Notes under the pieces: generated by a model
The model's database searches: none
What the model was told of the DNA's origin: nothing
The model's input: only the letters and a program-made list of their open reading frames with translations
DNA from: Macrosoma leucophasiata
Taxonomy: Eukaryota > Arthropoda > Insecta > Lepidoptera > Hedylidae
Direction: 5' to 3'
NCBI GenBank assembly: GCA_036365455.1
Contig: JAWQUS010000023.1
Location: 7,378,001-7,442,000 of the forward strand
Length of the DNA stretch: 64,000 nucleotides
Position numbers and translations under genes: made by a program
In this document: in pieces, positions 30,116 to 40,511 of the stretch
Numbering within the stretch: the first letter of the stretch is position 1
Layout: every line of letters starts with the position of its first letter

Positions 30116-30507
30116 TGATGATTGGTTGGCGTTGTTTTAGGGTTAGATTTAAAGTTACTGAACGATTGATAAGTAGGAAAACACCTTAATTTACTAATCT
30201 TATCATGGGGTTAACTTTGAAGTTATTGAACGACTAATAAGTAGAAAAAAATAAAAATAAAGTAAAGATCTTATCATAGGGCAATAACGGGCATAGAACG
30301 AAAAAAATGTGGAAGTACTAGTGATATTTTTAAATAAAAAATACTTACTGATATGAACTTCGATCACATAGACACCTGTAAGGTCCAATTGTATTATATC
30401 TATTCAAGACCTACTTGAATACACAAACGAATCACCAAAATTCAAACAGTCTATCCATTTTCTAATATCTGTGAGACGCACAAATGGCAATTAATTTTTC
30501 TTAAATT

Positions 30508-30798
30508 GTTTTTTTTTATGTAACGGTAGTGGCAAACAAGCGTGCAGTTCACATTGATGTTAAGTGATGACTGCAGTCTATAGACACCCACACAAAGACC
30601 AAGGTCAAAATGCAGATGCGTTACCACTCCTGAGGCCTAAGGTATTATGCCTCAGTGCCGGAAATTACAAGGCCATACATTACCACCTGACCGGAACACG
30701 ATAGTGTTGAACACTACCATTTAGCGGAAAGTTTATTGGGTAATGCGGTAGTGCCTACGTCCGCGAGCTCAGTCACTGGAACTCTACCACCAGTAAAA
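30508..30798 (-). mobile_element. JT repeat, full length (subfamily A)
   Basis: TTTTTTTTATGTAACGGTAG to GAACTCTACCACCAGTAAAA. Confidence 0.9.
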
Positions 30799-30894
30799 TG
30801 ATTTCTCATAACACTTTGGAATCGAATAAAAAACCAATTGTATATAATTGTGATGAAATAATTGATTGAGTTTCCACCAATTTTTCACTGGTTC

Positions 30895-31084
30895 ACTGGT
30901 GGTAGAGTTCCAGTGTAGGAGCTCGAGGCACCACCGCATTACCTAATCTATCTATCGCCAGATGATAGTGTTCAGCACTATTGTGTTTCAGTTTGGTGGT
31001 AATGTATGGTCCCGTAATAACATCCATGTGAGCTGCATGCTTGTTTGCAACATAAAAAATTACATTTGTAACATAAAAAATAAA
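30895..31084 (+). mobile_element. JT repeat, subfamily B, internally deleted
   Basis: CACTGGTGGTAGAGTTCCAG, CGCCAGATGATAGTGTTCAG, GTATGGTCCCGTAATAACAT then directly the 3' end GTGAGCTGCATGCTTGTTTG. About 95 bp are missing between CCGTAATAA and ACATCC. Confidence 0.75.
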
Positions 31085-31190
31085 AAACGGTGTGCCTACA
31101 GTGCAGCACATTTTGTAACAAACATTCTGTTCAAAACTCCAGTAGTACATGCTGATGTTGTGTTCAACATCCGATTTCACCAGCAAGGCT
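31085..31190 (+). repeat. Sequence downstream of a JT 3' end, shared with 29297-29407
   Basis: CGGTGTGCCTACAGTGCAGC, ACATTTTGTAACAAACATTC, AAAACTCCAGTAGTACATGC. ORFs over both copies look alike only because of this shared DNA. Confidence 0.7.
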
Positions 31191-31199
31191 GAGTGTAAA

Positions 31200-32281
31200 C
31201 TTTTTTATGCGTAAAGCAAGATTTTATGTGTGCACGAGTAACGATGCGAGTCCACTGCTTGTATGTGTGCGCGCACAAAAGTAAACACAAATTGCAAATA
31301 TTTGCGTGAGGAAATAAACATTTGTATCGCACTCTGTGCATAAAAGTCCGGCACAGTTCAACACACAGGTGGAATTACACCTTTTCCCTGTCTACGTATC
31401 ATTGATTAATTTTCTAAACGACTTACATCTGTAACATTTTATAGAAACTTAATAATTTTAGCTCAAATCCTGGTCAAGATATCGGAAATAACGATACGGG
31501 CACTTGACCGAGAGATTTTCTTGAAAAGCGAAATAAAGTAAACTTAATAACCTACAAAATGGCATACTGTACGGTTGCCAAGGGACTTTAGTCTCTAAAT
31601 GAAATATTTTTTGCATCGAGGCGCATTGGCCTTTTTAATGAGGTCGTAGAGCGTCGTTAGTCACGACTAGGGCTGCAAACAATTCATCAGCAAAACTGAT
31701 AATACCGCAGCTTAATTATCGATATTTTATTAGTTGATATTAGGTACCTATATGCTATAGCCATGTGAAAATGTAAATCTAAAAAAATGTTAAAAATGCA
31801 AAAAAATGTTTTTTGTCTTCAGACAGGCGAAGGTGACCGGAGTAATCCTTCAGAAATGCCAAAAACAAAGCCAAACTGGATTTTCTTCTTTTCATATTAT
31901 AGGTATTTCGAATACAACTTCAAAAGAAAAATGTTTAAAAAATTGAGTTACCAATATAAAAAATATACGGCAATACTATTTTCTCATCAAATTGGTACAA
32001 TTAAAAACATCAGATTATGTGAATGTACGTCTTGTAATTCTTTATGAAATGGACGGAACGATAACTATGGCTTTTGTCGATCAAATTATTCACTTCAAAG
32101 TAACTATCGATATGAAAATCATGTTGCAACCCTAGTCACGACTATTATGTAGTGGGCTCGGTATCGATGACTCTCCACTAAGCCGGGCTTTCCGTCATCA
32201 TTATTCTTTTTTCGAGAATCGAACTAGGGTGCCTCTCTGCATAATATACTTATGTCTTTACCCTCCTTCATATTTCTTCAA
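31200..32281. other. No recognised feature
   Basis: An 86-codon AT-rich ORF (31787-32047) has no domain I recognise. Nothing else supportable. Confidence 0.35.
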
Positions 32282-32284
32282 TAA

Positions 32285-32373
32285 CATTTTTATTGGATTT
32301 TCTAATGTTTTTCTTGTTTCGTTTCAGGTAAGTGCTTTTGAAGATATTTATGCTAAAGTATTTTTGGTAAGTG
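32285..32373 (+). promoter_or_regulatory. Abutting splice acceptor and donor (recursive splice site or 39-nt microexon)
   Basis: A branch-like TTCTAAT (32300-32306), a pyrimidine tract TTTTTCTTGTTTCGTTTCAG ending at 32327, and immediately GTAAGT (32328-32333). The exact fusion CAG|GTAAGT after a pyrimidine tract is the layout of recursive (ratchet) splice sites in long insect introns. A second donor, TTG|GTAAGT, begins at 32367. If used, it defines a 39-nt exon, 13 open codons long in frame 0. Points to a plus-strand host intron covering this region. Confidence 0.5.
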
Positions 32374-32552
32374 GCAAATTTTAATAAATTCGTTTGAGTT
32401 AACTTATTCCATATTTTACTAGTGGAAAAGAAGATGTCTAAGAAATATGGAGCCTATATACAGTATGTACATATATATTGTTATGTACCGTCGAGAAAGT
32501 TTCCGGTCATCCAAAAACATTGTGATTTACATAAAATTAAAAAAAATCATCA

Positions 32553-32735
32553 TTCAAATAGCTGTTGCCGTGGCTTTTCCCGCGTGGATGTCGTTTTATA
32601 AACTAAGTAGCCTATGTTATTTCTCAAAGTCAGCTGTATCTCTGTAACAAATTTAATTAAAATCGATTCAGTCGTTTGGACGTGAAAAGGTAACAGACAG
32701 ACAGAGTTACTTTCGCATTTTTAATATTAGTAGTT
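32553..32735 (+). repeat. AGCTGTTGCCGTGGC element
   Basis: AATAGCTGTTGCCGTGGCTT, CCCGCGTGGATGTCG, ACAGACAGACAGAGTTACTT and TCGCATTTTTAATATTAGTA, a very common lepidopteran repeat. Confidence 0.6.
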
Positions 32736-32919
32736 TGCATTGTCGGGTTATAAGCTACTTATAGTAAATGACTTATAATAAACCAATAGGTATTAATGAT
32801 TACCAATTTAATAGTAAACTTCAACCGATATGTAAATCATCAAAAATCTGTTCGTCATAATCATAGTCATTCACTTAACAGAGTTCCAAGTGCAGGATAG
32901 ATTAGAAAACGAAACACTA

Positions 32920-33035
32920 CATGCACTTGAAAATTACAGGGCCGTATATTACCACCTGACCGGAACACGATAGTGCTGAACACTACCATTTAGAGGTGAG
33001 GCATTTATTAGGAGCTCTGCCTCCAGAAAAAAAAT
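32920..33035 (-). mobile_element. JT repeat, 5' half only
   Basis: AAATTACAGGGCCGTATATT, ACCGGAACACGATAGTGCTG and CATTTAGAGG; the 3' half is absent. Confidence 0.65.
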
Positions 33036-33132
33036 TACATACAGCTAATTCAATCATCCTCCAATCCTTAAGTTGGTAATTGCCATTTTATAAAGATAAA
33101 AAAACAAACTGATAACTGACAAACTTTCAGTT

Positions 33133-33450
33133 AGCCTCAGTAGCCTAGTGGTAGCAGGCCACTACTACTGCGATGGAGGTCCTGGGTTCGATTCACGGGT
33201 CGGGGCCTATCAGAGATAACGATTTGAAACCCTTTATCTCTGGTTCTATTGGGATTTTTCCATTTTCTGGAAGTTTCCCAATACCTCGGAGTTTGGTAAT
33301 GTGCCCGGAGATGGCAACAGGCTCGCCACCTGTTACATGGGCAAAAAACGTAACCGGCAAATCGTTGGTGTTTGCATGTATGCTTGAATGATGAACAATT
33401 ACCTGCATACCCCTTCGGGGATACAGGAGTGAAGTTACACTTAAAAAAAA
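33133..33450 (+). mobile_element. SINE-A, full length
   Basis: tRNA-like head 33133-33207 with box A-like TAGCCTAGTGG and box B GGTTCGATTC; body GGTAATGTGCCCGGAGATGG, CAACAGGCTCGCCACCTGTT, CGTAACCGGC; tail TACCCCTTCGGGGATACAGG, GAAGTTACAC and an A-run. Complete sibling at 51691. Pol III transcribed, LINE-dependent family by structure. Confidence 0.85.
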
Positions 33451-33451
33451 A

Positions 33452-34616
33452 TTTAGACGTAAAAAATTACCACTATTACCGCAAAGGATTAGATTGAAAA
33501 ATATATTTTTTTTAGAGAAGGGACTTGTGTATGCGGCACGTCTTGTGACGGCACTAGGCTACTTCACCGGGCAATTGGCGAGGGTAGAAAGCGCTCCAGC
33601 CTGAATAAAAAGTTAGCGCAACTGCTTAAGGGAGACCCCTGTGGGTCCGAACCTCGGCTTAGGACGTTGCAGAGGGACACATAAGACATATGCGATTAGG
33701 GACGGTGCAATTTTCACTCTAGTCATCGGTTTGGAACGTTTCTTGTGTATGTTTACCTAAGTCCTTGATATTTGTTATTTTGGCATACTGAAGAGATAAG
33801 CCGCGGACCCACCGCAGCGCACGGAGACAATACGCACGTAGATGAGATTTTAGTCCACTGCATCCCACGGACACGCTATGCATGAACTGACACGTGGCTT
33901 AGTTTAGATGCGCATATAGCTCAACGCTGGCGATGCTAAACACGTTGTACCCGCGGTATACGAAATTGGGGCCGGGTGAGGGGTAAGACGGACGGGAAAG
34001 TCAATTTCGATGGCATTTTTATAAGTTTGTATTTACGAACAACTCGAAATACACGGAGTCTACATAACTATGATTTAAAATAATGCATAGTTGTGATTTT
34101 TGTGTTAATATTCGTGTATAGCGTGTGCTGCAGTGGAAACGCTGATCAACGTTGTCAAATAAATGAACTCATGCGTCACGTGCCCGTGATTCACAGCGGT
34201 GGATCCGCGGCTTTACAGTAAGTAGATATATAATGTAACGATTCCATTTTGTTGAGCAAATCGGTCTCGCTCAGATTTTGTCTACCTACGTATCAAGTGT
34301 AGCGAAAACACGCAGTTTCCGCGAGGTTAACGAGGGATTTCTTGTTTAGAAAGATAACAGGCAAACATGTTTAGGTTCGCAATAGTCGGTAATAGGATAT
34401 TAGTGAAATAATATTGTATAAAATTTTAGGCTTATTCACCGTAGACTAGAATCTATGTAAATAAAAATCACCGAAATGTATGTGCACGCATAATTTTCAA
34501 AGGACTCTATTAAATTGGATAAATCCTTGGACTTTACTTAATTGGGTAAATCTTTCCTTATTTTGTTTAAAAAAAATTGCATATGGCAGACCAAAGTTCG
34601 CCGGGACAGCTTGTAA
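33452..34616. other. GC-richer stretch, not recognised
   Basis: 33510-34210 is more GC-rich than its surroundings (CGGCACGTCTTGTGACGGCA, GTGGGTCCGAACCTCGGC) but shows no ORF, RNA or repeat match I know. The end, TTCGCCGGGACAGCTTGTAA (34598-34618), resembles a decayed Helitron terminus. Confidence 0.35.
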
Positions 34617-34735
34617 ATAATATATTTTTTTAATAGCCTTAACCGTCCCACTGCTGGGCAATGCCTCCCCTAACTTTTTCCACCTATCGCGGTCTTCCGC
34701 AACCTCAAGCCAGTCTGGTAAATAACAATACAAAT
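34617..34735 (-). pseudogene. RTE ORF 3'-terminal fragment
   Basis: Minus strand encodes DWLEVAEDRDRWKKLGEA and then the CCCAGCAGTGGGACGGTTAA end, the usual VAxDRxxWxxLGEAxxQQWxG finish of RTE polyproteins. About 40 codons. Confidence 0.65.
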
Positions 34736-34756
34736 TAAAAAAATAAATAAAACTAT

Positions 34757-34970
34757 ATCTTATTGGTGGTAGAGCTCCTCTGGGAGAACTTGCGGGCTTA
34801 GCACACCGTATTACCAAATCTACTTAAATGGTAGTTTTCAGCGCTATCGTGTTCCGGTTACGTTTTAATATACTGCCCTATCATTTCCAGCACAGAAGCA
34901 TATTAACTTAAACTTCAGGAGTGGGAACACCCTACATTAAAATCTTTGGTTTTTATATAGACGTGTAAAG
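34757..34970 (+). mobile_element. JT repeat, diverged, 3' end lost
   Basis: TTGGTGGTAGAGCTCCTCTG, AACTTGCGGGCTTAG, GCGCTATCGTGTTCCGG, TTTCCAGCACAGAAGCATAT. Abuts the next copy head-on at its 3' side. Confidence 0.65.
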
Positions 34971-34971
34971 G

Positions 34972-35171
34972 TTCACTTCTAAATACAGATGCGTTGCCAC
35001 CTCTGACATCTAAGTTGTTATGGCTCCGTGATAGTTATTACGGGGCCATACATTCCCATCTAACTGGAACACGATAGTTCTGAACACTACCATATGGCGC
35101 CATATAGATTAGGCAATGCTATAGTGCCTATGCCCTCGAGCTCCTACATTGGAACTCTACCACCAGTAAAA
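34972..35171 (-). mobile_element. JT repeat, subfamily B, 3' end lost
   Basis: ATACAGATGCGTTGCCACCT, GTGATAGTTATTACGGGGCC, CCCTCGAGCTCCTACATTGG, CTCTACCACCAGTAAAA. Inverted relative to its neighbour; both lack their 3' ends at the junction. Confidence 0.75.
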
Positions 35172-35881
35172 CTTGTTTATCTAGTGCATTTGTCTAGTGT
35201 TATCCAAATGCTAGTTGCGTGGGATCAAAAACGACGAAACGTTTCGAAAAAAGGTACTTCGTGTGCTTACACTTCGCTTAGTTCGTCTTGGTGTGGGAGC
35301 ACTGCCGTCCCCCCATATATTAGCTATAACTATATTACCTACTTTTTCTAGAATTATTCTAGGGGAACCCCTTTTTGATAAGCTGCAATAGCTAGTTCTG
35401 TAGGAAACGAAACAAATATCTGATTTTTATTTAGTTATTCGTGATATATCGAAGAGGAATCATTCATTTGTGCCAACGGAAGGAACATTTTATATTAGAG
35501 AGCTACACTTTCTACATCGGTAACGATTATAGATAATCAACTTGGCTAAGGAGGCTAACTATTTCCTTATAAACGCTATAAACTTAGTACAGAACAATGG
35601 AACTCACCACTCAGCCGAATTAAACAAAACACAACTAGACTTTCGCTATCATCATAATGACAGCAAAAAAGTGAAATGCGCACTTTAATTTCTCCTAGTA
35701 CAGCACTGTACATAGTGTAGTGAAGCCAATTTGGCAGGGCGCCAATGGAAACATGCTGCCGATAACTGAATATACATATATGCAAGTGGACACAACTTGG
35801 ATTAGGGCTGTCGACGCTATAGTGATGAACTGTTTTGAATTAAGTTTTTAGTGGTCCAAACGCGGAGGAGTTGCAAGTGTC
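35172..35881. other. No recognised feature
   Basis: Contains a weak palindrome-like CTAGAATTATTCTAG (35348). Nothing else supportable. Confidence 0.3.
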
Positions 35882-35982
35882 ATGTACGTCCCTGTAATTT
35901 ACGGCGCAGAGGTATTACAGTATTTAGAGCTTAGGCTACAGAAATGACTACGTATCTCTATTGAAATCTCTAGTGTTTATTG
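35882..35982 (+). mobile_element. JT repeat fragment, degenerate
   Basis: ATGTACGTCCCTGTAATTTA CGGCGCAGAGG, CATTGAAATCTCTAGTG-like word; ends lost. Confidence 0.5.
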
Positions 35983-35992
35983 ACTTACAGTC

Positions 35993-36222
35993 ACGACCCG
36001 GTTAGTCCAGCGGTGTGAGATAACTATTTCATTCGAAGGGTCGCGGGTTCGATCCACGCACCGGAACAAATATTTGTATGATCTACAGATATTTGTTTCG
36101 GGTCTGGGTGTTTGTACATGTATTGTAGGTGCCGTTGTACACATACAATGTATACAACGGCACCTACGATACAGGTTTATACCTAGTGTGGGGCTACGAG
36201 TGTAAGCGTATTTAAAAAAAAA
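35993..36222 (+). mobile_element. SINE-B, full length
   Basis: tRNA-like head ACGACCCGGTTAGTCCAGCG...GGGTCGCGGGTTCGATCC (box A and box B), then ACAAATATTTGTATGATC TACAGATATTTGTTTCGGGT, TGGGGCTACGAGTGTAAGCG and an A-run. Relatives at 52033, 56588, 56950 and 58365. In this copy 36118-36176 folds into a hairpin (GTAGGTGCCGTTGTA...TACAACGGCACCTAC). Confidence 0.8.
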
Positions 36223-36496
36223 CCAGTGTGAACTGTAAGAATACAGTTTTACATTAAAACACAACACAACACAAAAAATCTGCGGCTTAATGTACTGTCG
36301 GGGAATATTCTGATTATAAAAACATAAATGAACTGCTTATAGTTTGTTCGTCATCAATCATCAACCGTCAACTAAGTAGTAGTTTGGTTATTTATACATT
36401 AAGAAGTTTGAAATGATTCCATGACCAATTTTGAACTGGATTTCATCTATTTCATCAGCAAATATCATGTTTAAAGCAAATTTTATCACCAAGTAT

Positions 36497-36540
36497 CCCG
36501 GGTGTCAAATGTCAGTCTGAGGTGACATTTGACACCCGGG
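36497..36540. repeat. Perfect hairpin, 18-bp stem, 8-nt loop
   Basis: CCCGGGTGTCAAATGTCA / TGACATTTGACACCCGGG around GTCTGAGG. Confidence 0.9.
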
Positions 36541-37059
36541 TCTGCCAATTAAATATACTCGTAGACTACTCTTTCTTAAAGTATTTAAACAAAACACCAC
36601 TCTCTGCAAAGCAGATAATTCCAATAAGATTTTTCAATGAAATCAGAAATAGATCTGATGTCTTAAATATAAAACTTAATTCAACTCCTAGACAGAGAAA
36701 TCGGTCAGACCTATAAATATTGTGACAGAAATAACCAATCTCTCTACGAGTCAGTCTTCAGTTTTATTTTAGTTCAAGTTCTAGTTTCAAGTGATATGTT
36801 CAAACTAATGCACTTGTGGAACTAGAACTAGAGTAAGAAGCCACGTCTCATTCAAATACAAGTACTGCTGTTTCTTATGAAGTTACACGGCATGTTTGTT
36901 TCATGGAACGAGCCGTAATGAGCGAAGTATACTTTTGGCTTTAACATGATTTCGGGTATTTTATCGTGTTGTAGTCTAATTAATTTGCCTAATCTTTTAA
37001 TTAAGATGTATTTTATAATACAGTACATTCGTCACAGTGGGGAAGTAATTTTCCTATCG

Positions 37060-37196
37060 AACTGTGGCCAAACGGTAGTGATCAGCACTATCGGGTAGGA
37101 GTATGGTCGCTTTATTTTTGCCACAACGGCAATACAACTTAGTTCTCAGGGGTGGCTACGCATGTATATATTGTTTTTGTGTAGAAATCTATATAC
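37060..37196 (+). mobile_element. JT repeat, subfamily B, fragment
   Basis: GTAGTGATCAGCACTATCGG, TAGTTCTCAGGGGTGGCTAC and GTTTTTGTGTAGAAATCTAT; its second half (37133-37194) is repeated inverted at 37384-37446. Confidence 0.6.
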
Positions 37197-37383
37197 ATAT
37201 GAGTATTAACGTTTTTTAAATGAACTTAATGTTCATTTAATGTATCTTTACTAACACCTATTCGCATAAATTTACAAAATTTACCTTTAAATATGCAACG
37301 TAGAATTCCACGACGTTCTCTTTTTATGGTAAGATAAATAGAAGACAAACTGCATTGTTACCTTGAAAGGTATGTACGAGTAT

Positions 37384-37446
37384 GTATATAGATTTCTACA
37401 CAAAAACAATATATACATGCGTTGCCACCCTAAGAACTAAGTTGTT
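37384..37446 (-). repeat. Inverted copy of the JT fragment at 37133
   Basis: GTATATAGATTTCTACACAA, AACAATATATACATGCG, AGAACTAAGTTG pair with 37133-37194 across a ~190-bp spacer, with few mismatches. Confidence 0.7.
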
Positions 37447-37475
37447 TTGCCGATTAAATATTTATAAGCACTTTA

Positions 37476-37848
37476 TTTATTTAATAATAATAATAATGGC
37501 AACCCATTATACGTCCCACTGCTGGGCACGAGTCTCTCCCCTTTTTGGAGGGAGGCCTGGAGCTTACTCCACCACGCTGCTCCAATGCGGATTGGTGGAG
37601 GTGGGTGGGTTAGTGGCCAACCCGCTGTCGGATGTTTTCAAACCGCCCATAAGGCCTCCGACAAGGTTTAACGACTGCTATCTATCGATAGCAACCGGGA
37701 CCGACGGCTTAACGTGCCCTCCGAAGCACGGAAACGCGCATTTAATTTGCCACTAGCGGTCACCCATCACACTACCCGACCGCGCCCGTAGTGCTTAACC
37801 GAGCAGATCGCTTACGATCTACACCAGCCGCTGGGCCATGCGCGCTTC
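37476..37848 (-). mobile_element. SINE with 5S-rRNA-like head and RTE-like tail
   Basis: Minus strand begins GCGCGCATGGCCCAGCGGCT and carries GGTTAAGCACTAC and GTAGTGTGATGGGTGACCGC, which resemble the 5S rRNA GTTAAGCA..GATGGGTGACCGC promoter region. The body has CCGTGCTTCGGAGGGCACG; the tail has CCAATCCGCATTGGAGCAGC, GAGAGACTCGTGCCCAGCAG, TGGGACG and an ATTATT-rich end (the CAGCAGTGGGACG word is RTE-like). Partial copies at 9118 and 26403. The ORF across it is meaningless. Confidence 0.65.
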
Positions 37849-37859
37849 GTTTATTTATT

Positions 37860-38230
37860 TACTTTGTAATAAATAAATAATTATGACTCGTACAACATAT
37901 TGTGAATTATTTATTTATTCTTTATATGCACAGAGATGGTACTTAAATACGAACTAATTGTATGGACATGATCTCAGGAATAATAACTTATTTCACACTA
38001 CTACAGAAGTCGTTTAAACAGATCGCTTTTATAACACTTGAAAATCTTTAAACCGTTTCGTATTCTAAGTTTAAGTATCTTTTCCAAGATAAGAGCTTAG
38101 AAAAGTTCATGACTAAGTAATGATTCCCAACACAACTTGAAAGAACTTTGCTACACTGTGAATATATAGTATCGTTATATCGAAAGCATTAGACGATTAT
38201 ACATTGAATATATTAAAAGAATTCTAAGAG
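37860..38230. other. No recognised feature
   Basis: AT-rich, with a short inverted AATAAATAAATAATT / AATTATTTATTTATT pair at 37869-37918. Confidence 0.35.
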
Positions 38231-38234
38231 TCTA

Positions 38235-38283
38235 GAAACTTTAGAATGTATATCTCGTCAATAGATATATTCTAAAGTTTCTA
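38235..38283. repeat. Hairpin, ~21-bp stem
   Basis: TAGAAACTTTAGAATGTATA TCT pairs with AGATATATTCTAAAGTTTCT A, with a 2-nt bulge and a CGTCAAT loop. Confidence 0.8.
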
Positions 38284-38289
38284 AACTAC

Positions 38290-38960
38290 GATAAATACAA
38301 GTACCTAGTTCCCAAGATAACCATGTTAGGATCGTTTAATAATAATAAAACACATCAACATTAGAAACTTACAAAATAAAATCAGAAACACGTGAAACAA
38401 CTTATCGCTTGAAGAAGAGCGAACTCTTCCAGGCAGCCCAACAATTACAGGAGACACTTAAAATTAATACGATTGGGTGCGCATTACTAATTTCTAAGTA
38501 GGCACCAATAATAAGAAATTGTATTTAAAAAACAAGTAACAGTGAACATACTCGTACATAAAAATTCGGAGACATGTACAGGTTATTTACACAAGAGAGG
38601 AAAGATAGTGAGCCTTGACTTGGTGTTTAAAAGAATTTGAGTTCTGAACGTCTTTGATGGTAGAAGGTAAGGAGTTCTGGAGATGTACAATAGTATAAAC
38701 GTTTATCTATCACCAATTTATTTTTGTTTTTATATATACTTATTTGTTAATTCATTCTACCAACGTCCTCAAACGTTAAATCTATAATATATCACGAAAT
38801 GGCGTCCACTTGAAAAATGCTCAACTGGAATCCATTTGGTGCATCCGGGAGATATTCCTTAATTATTTATAGGTTCGTATCCATTGTTTTTTTGGGTTGA
38901 TTGTAATTCTGTTCTCTTAATATATTTTATTTCACCTGTTTTAGTGTTTTTATATAAATT
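38290..38960. other. No recognised feature
   Basis: AT-rich DNA; nothing supportable. Confidence 0.3.
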
Positions 38961-38961
38961 A

Positions 38962-39040
38962 CTAGTTGTGCACGCGACTTCGTTTGCGTGAGAATTTTTC
39001 ATTGTTCAGTATCTACCCGGACGAAGTCGTGGGCGCAGCT
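38962..39040. mobile_element. Short element with inverted ACTAG termini
   Basis: ACTAGTTGTGCACGCGACTT CGTTTGCGTG at the left and CGGACGAAGTCGTGGGCGCAGCTAGT at the right are inverted versions of the same lepidopteran terminus, only about 20 bp apart. Confidence 0.6.
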
Positions 39041-39261
39041 AGTATAAAAGTAGCTTAAGTTACTCCTTATCATATCAGCTATCTGCTATTTATTTGTATA
39101 GATTAGAATTATTTGTATTATATATTTTAGGCGCAGTTGTTTCCGAGATTGGAGGATGGAATGGTCAATTTACTTCTATTTATCTTGATTAACTTCAAAA
39201 CGATTAATTTTTTCAAGATCCTTATTATTCATGTTTGGGTTACTGATTTACTTATAAATAT

Positions 39262-39980
39262 GAACTAAATTTCAACTCAATCAGCTCAGTACTTTCAGAG
39301 CAAATCTGCTGTAACAGAATGACGTACAGATAGACAGATTCACGAAAGATTTTCTAAGGATTCCATTTTTTCCTCTTGAGCTACGGAACCACAAAAAGAT
39401 AAGAGGTACAATCTATTTTCATTTCAAATATTTACTGCTTTGTAATCCAAAATGTATAACAGAGCCTACATAAATAACAGACAGATAGACAGATACAGAC
39501 TTTTAATATGAATAAGAGTAAAAAACAGAAAAATATATTACGTAACATTCATATGTCACGTTCTACTGTAAGTCCGCAGTGGGTTTCTTGAATATTATTA
39601 TTTTGGTATCAGAGAAAAACCTCAAAAAAAAGTTTTTACTCAATCAACTCTATACTTCCAGAGCAAATCAGGTGTGACAGAAGGACAGACAGACAGAATG
39701 ACCAATGATCTTCTAAGGATTCCATTTTTTCCTCTTGAGCTACGGAACCCTAAAAAGATAAGAGGTACAATCTCTTTTCATTTCAAATATATACTGCTTT
39801 GTAATCCAAACCGTATAACAGAGTCTACATAAATAACAGACAGATAGACAGATACGGACGTTTAATATGAATAAGAGTAAAAAACAGAAAAATATATTAC
39901 GTAACAATCATATGTCACGTTCTACTATAAGTCCGCAGCGGGTTTCATGAATATTATTGTTTTTGTCTCGGAGAAAAACC
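39262..39980 (+). repeat. Tandem duplication, period 359 bp
   Basis: Two units, 39262-39620 and 39621-39980, share ATTCCATTTTTTCCTCTTGA, GCTACGGAACC, ACTGCTTTGTAATCCAAA, AACAGACAGATAGACAGATA and GAGAAAAACCTC at a constant 359-nt offset. The unit contains repeat Q (CTACGGAACCCTAAAAAGA). Above 90% alike by eye. Confidence 0.85.
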
Positions 39981-40243
39981 TCCCCGCGCTCATAAAGGGA
40001 GAAGGAAAAATCTTTGTCTATTGTTACACTAATTACCTCCACTTAATGGGCGATGTTTTTAGAATACTGAAATGTTCTTTTCCCAGAATTGAATATATTT
40101 TATCTCTCATTATGGTTTTCAAAAATAAGAAAAGGAAAAGTTTACGTTGAGGATCAATGAACTCTGGAGATGTAAACAAAATGTAAGTGTAATAAAATGT
40201 AGATGGATCGTGACAGACAGATGAATACTGACATGGGAAAATG

Positions 40244-40290
40244 ATATCGTCTCACTAAGCTACCGAAGCCTTACATTCGAGCGTCGAATT
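40244..40290 (-). repeat. tRNA-like family fragment
   Basis: CTCACTAAGCTACCGAAGCC then ATTTTCCTTTCCTGTTACAT; the 5' half of the tRNA-like unit plus its leader, minus strand. Confidence 0.4.
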
Positions 40291-40511
40291 TTCCTTTCCT
40301 GTTACATTTAACCATATAAATATGGTGTTATTTAGATTTCAGTGGATTTTACCATCTCTGGGGCCAGTGATTGTCATCCATTGATAACTATTTTTTTATA
40401 AATGATTTCGTCTTGATAGCGAGTAATTTTTTTACACATTAATGTTTCGATTACTAATTTTTCATATTAAAGGGTGTTTATTGTTCACCATTTCACAACA
40501 CAGTATTAATA

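Noticed and set aside
29252..31192. Two similar ORF peptides (FVTNxLFKTPVVHxDVVF)
   Set aside because: Similarity comes from the shared non-coding block downstream of two JT copies; no conserved start, length or frame.
37382..37756. 124-codon plus-strand ORF
   Set aside because: Spans an inverted JT fragment and the 5S-headed SINE in antisense.
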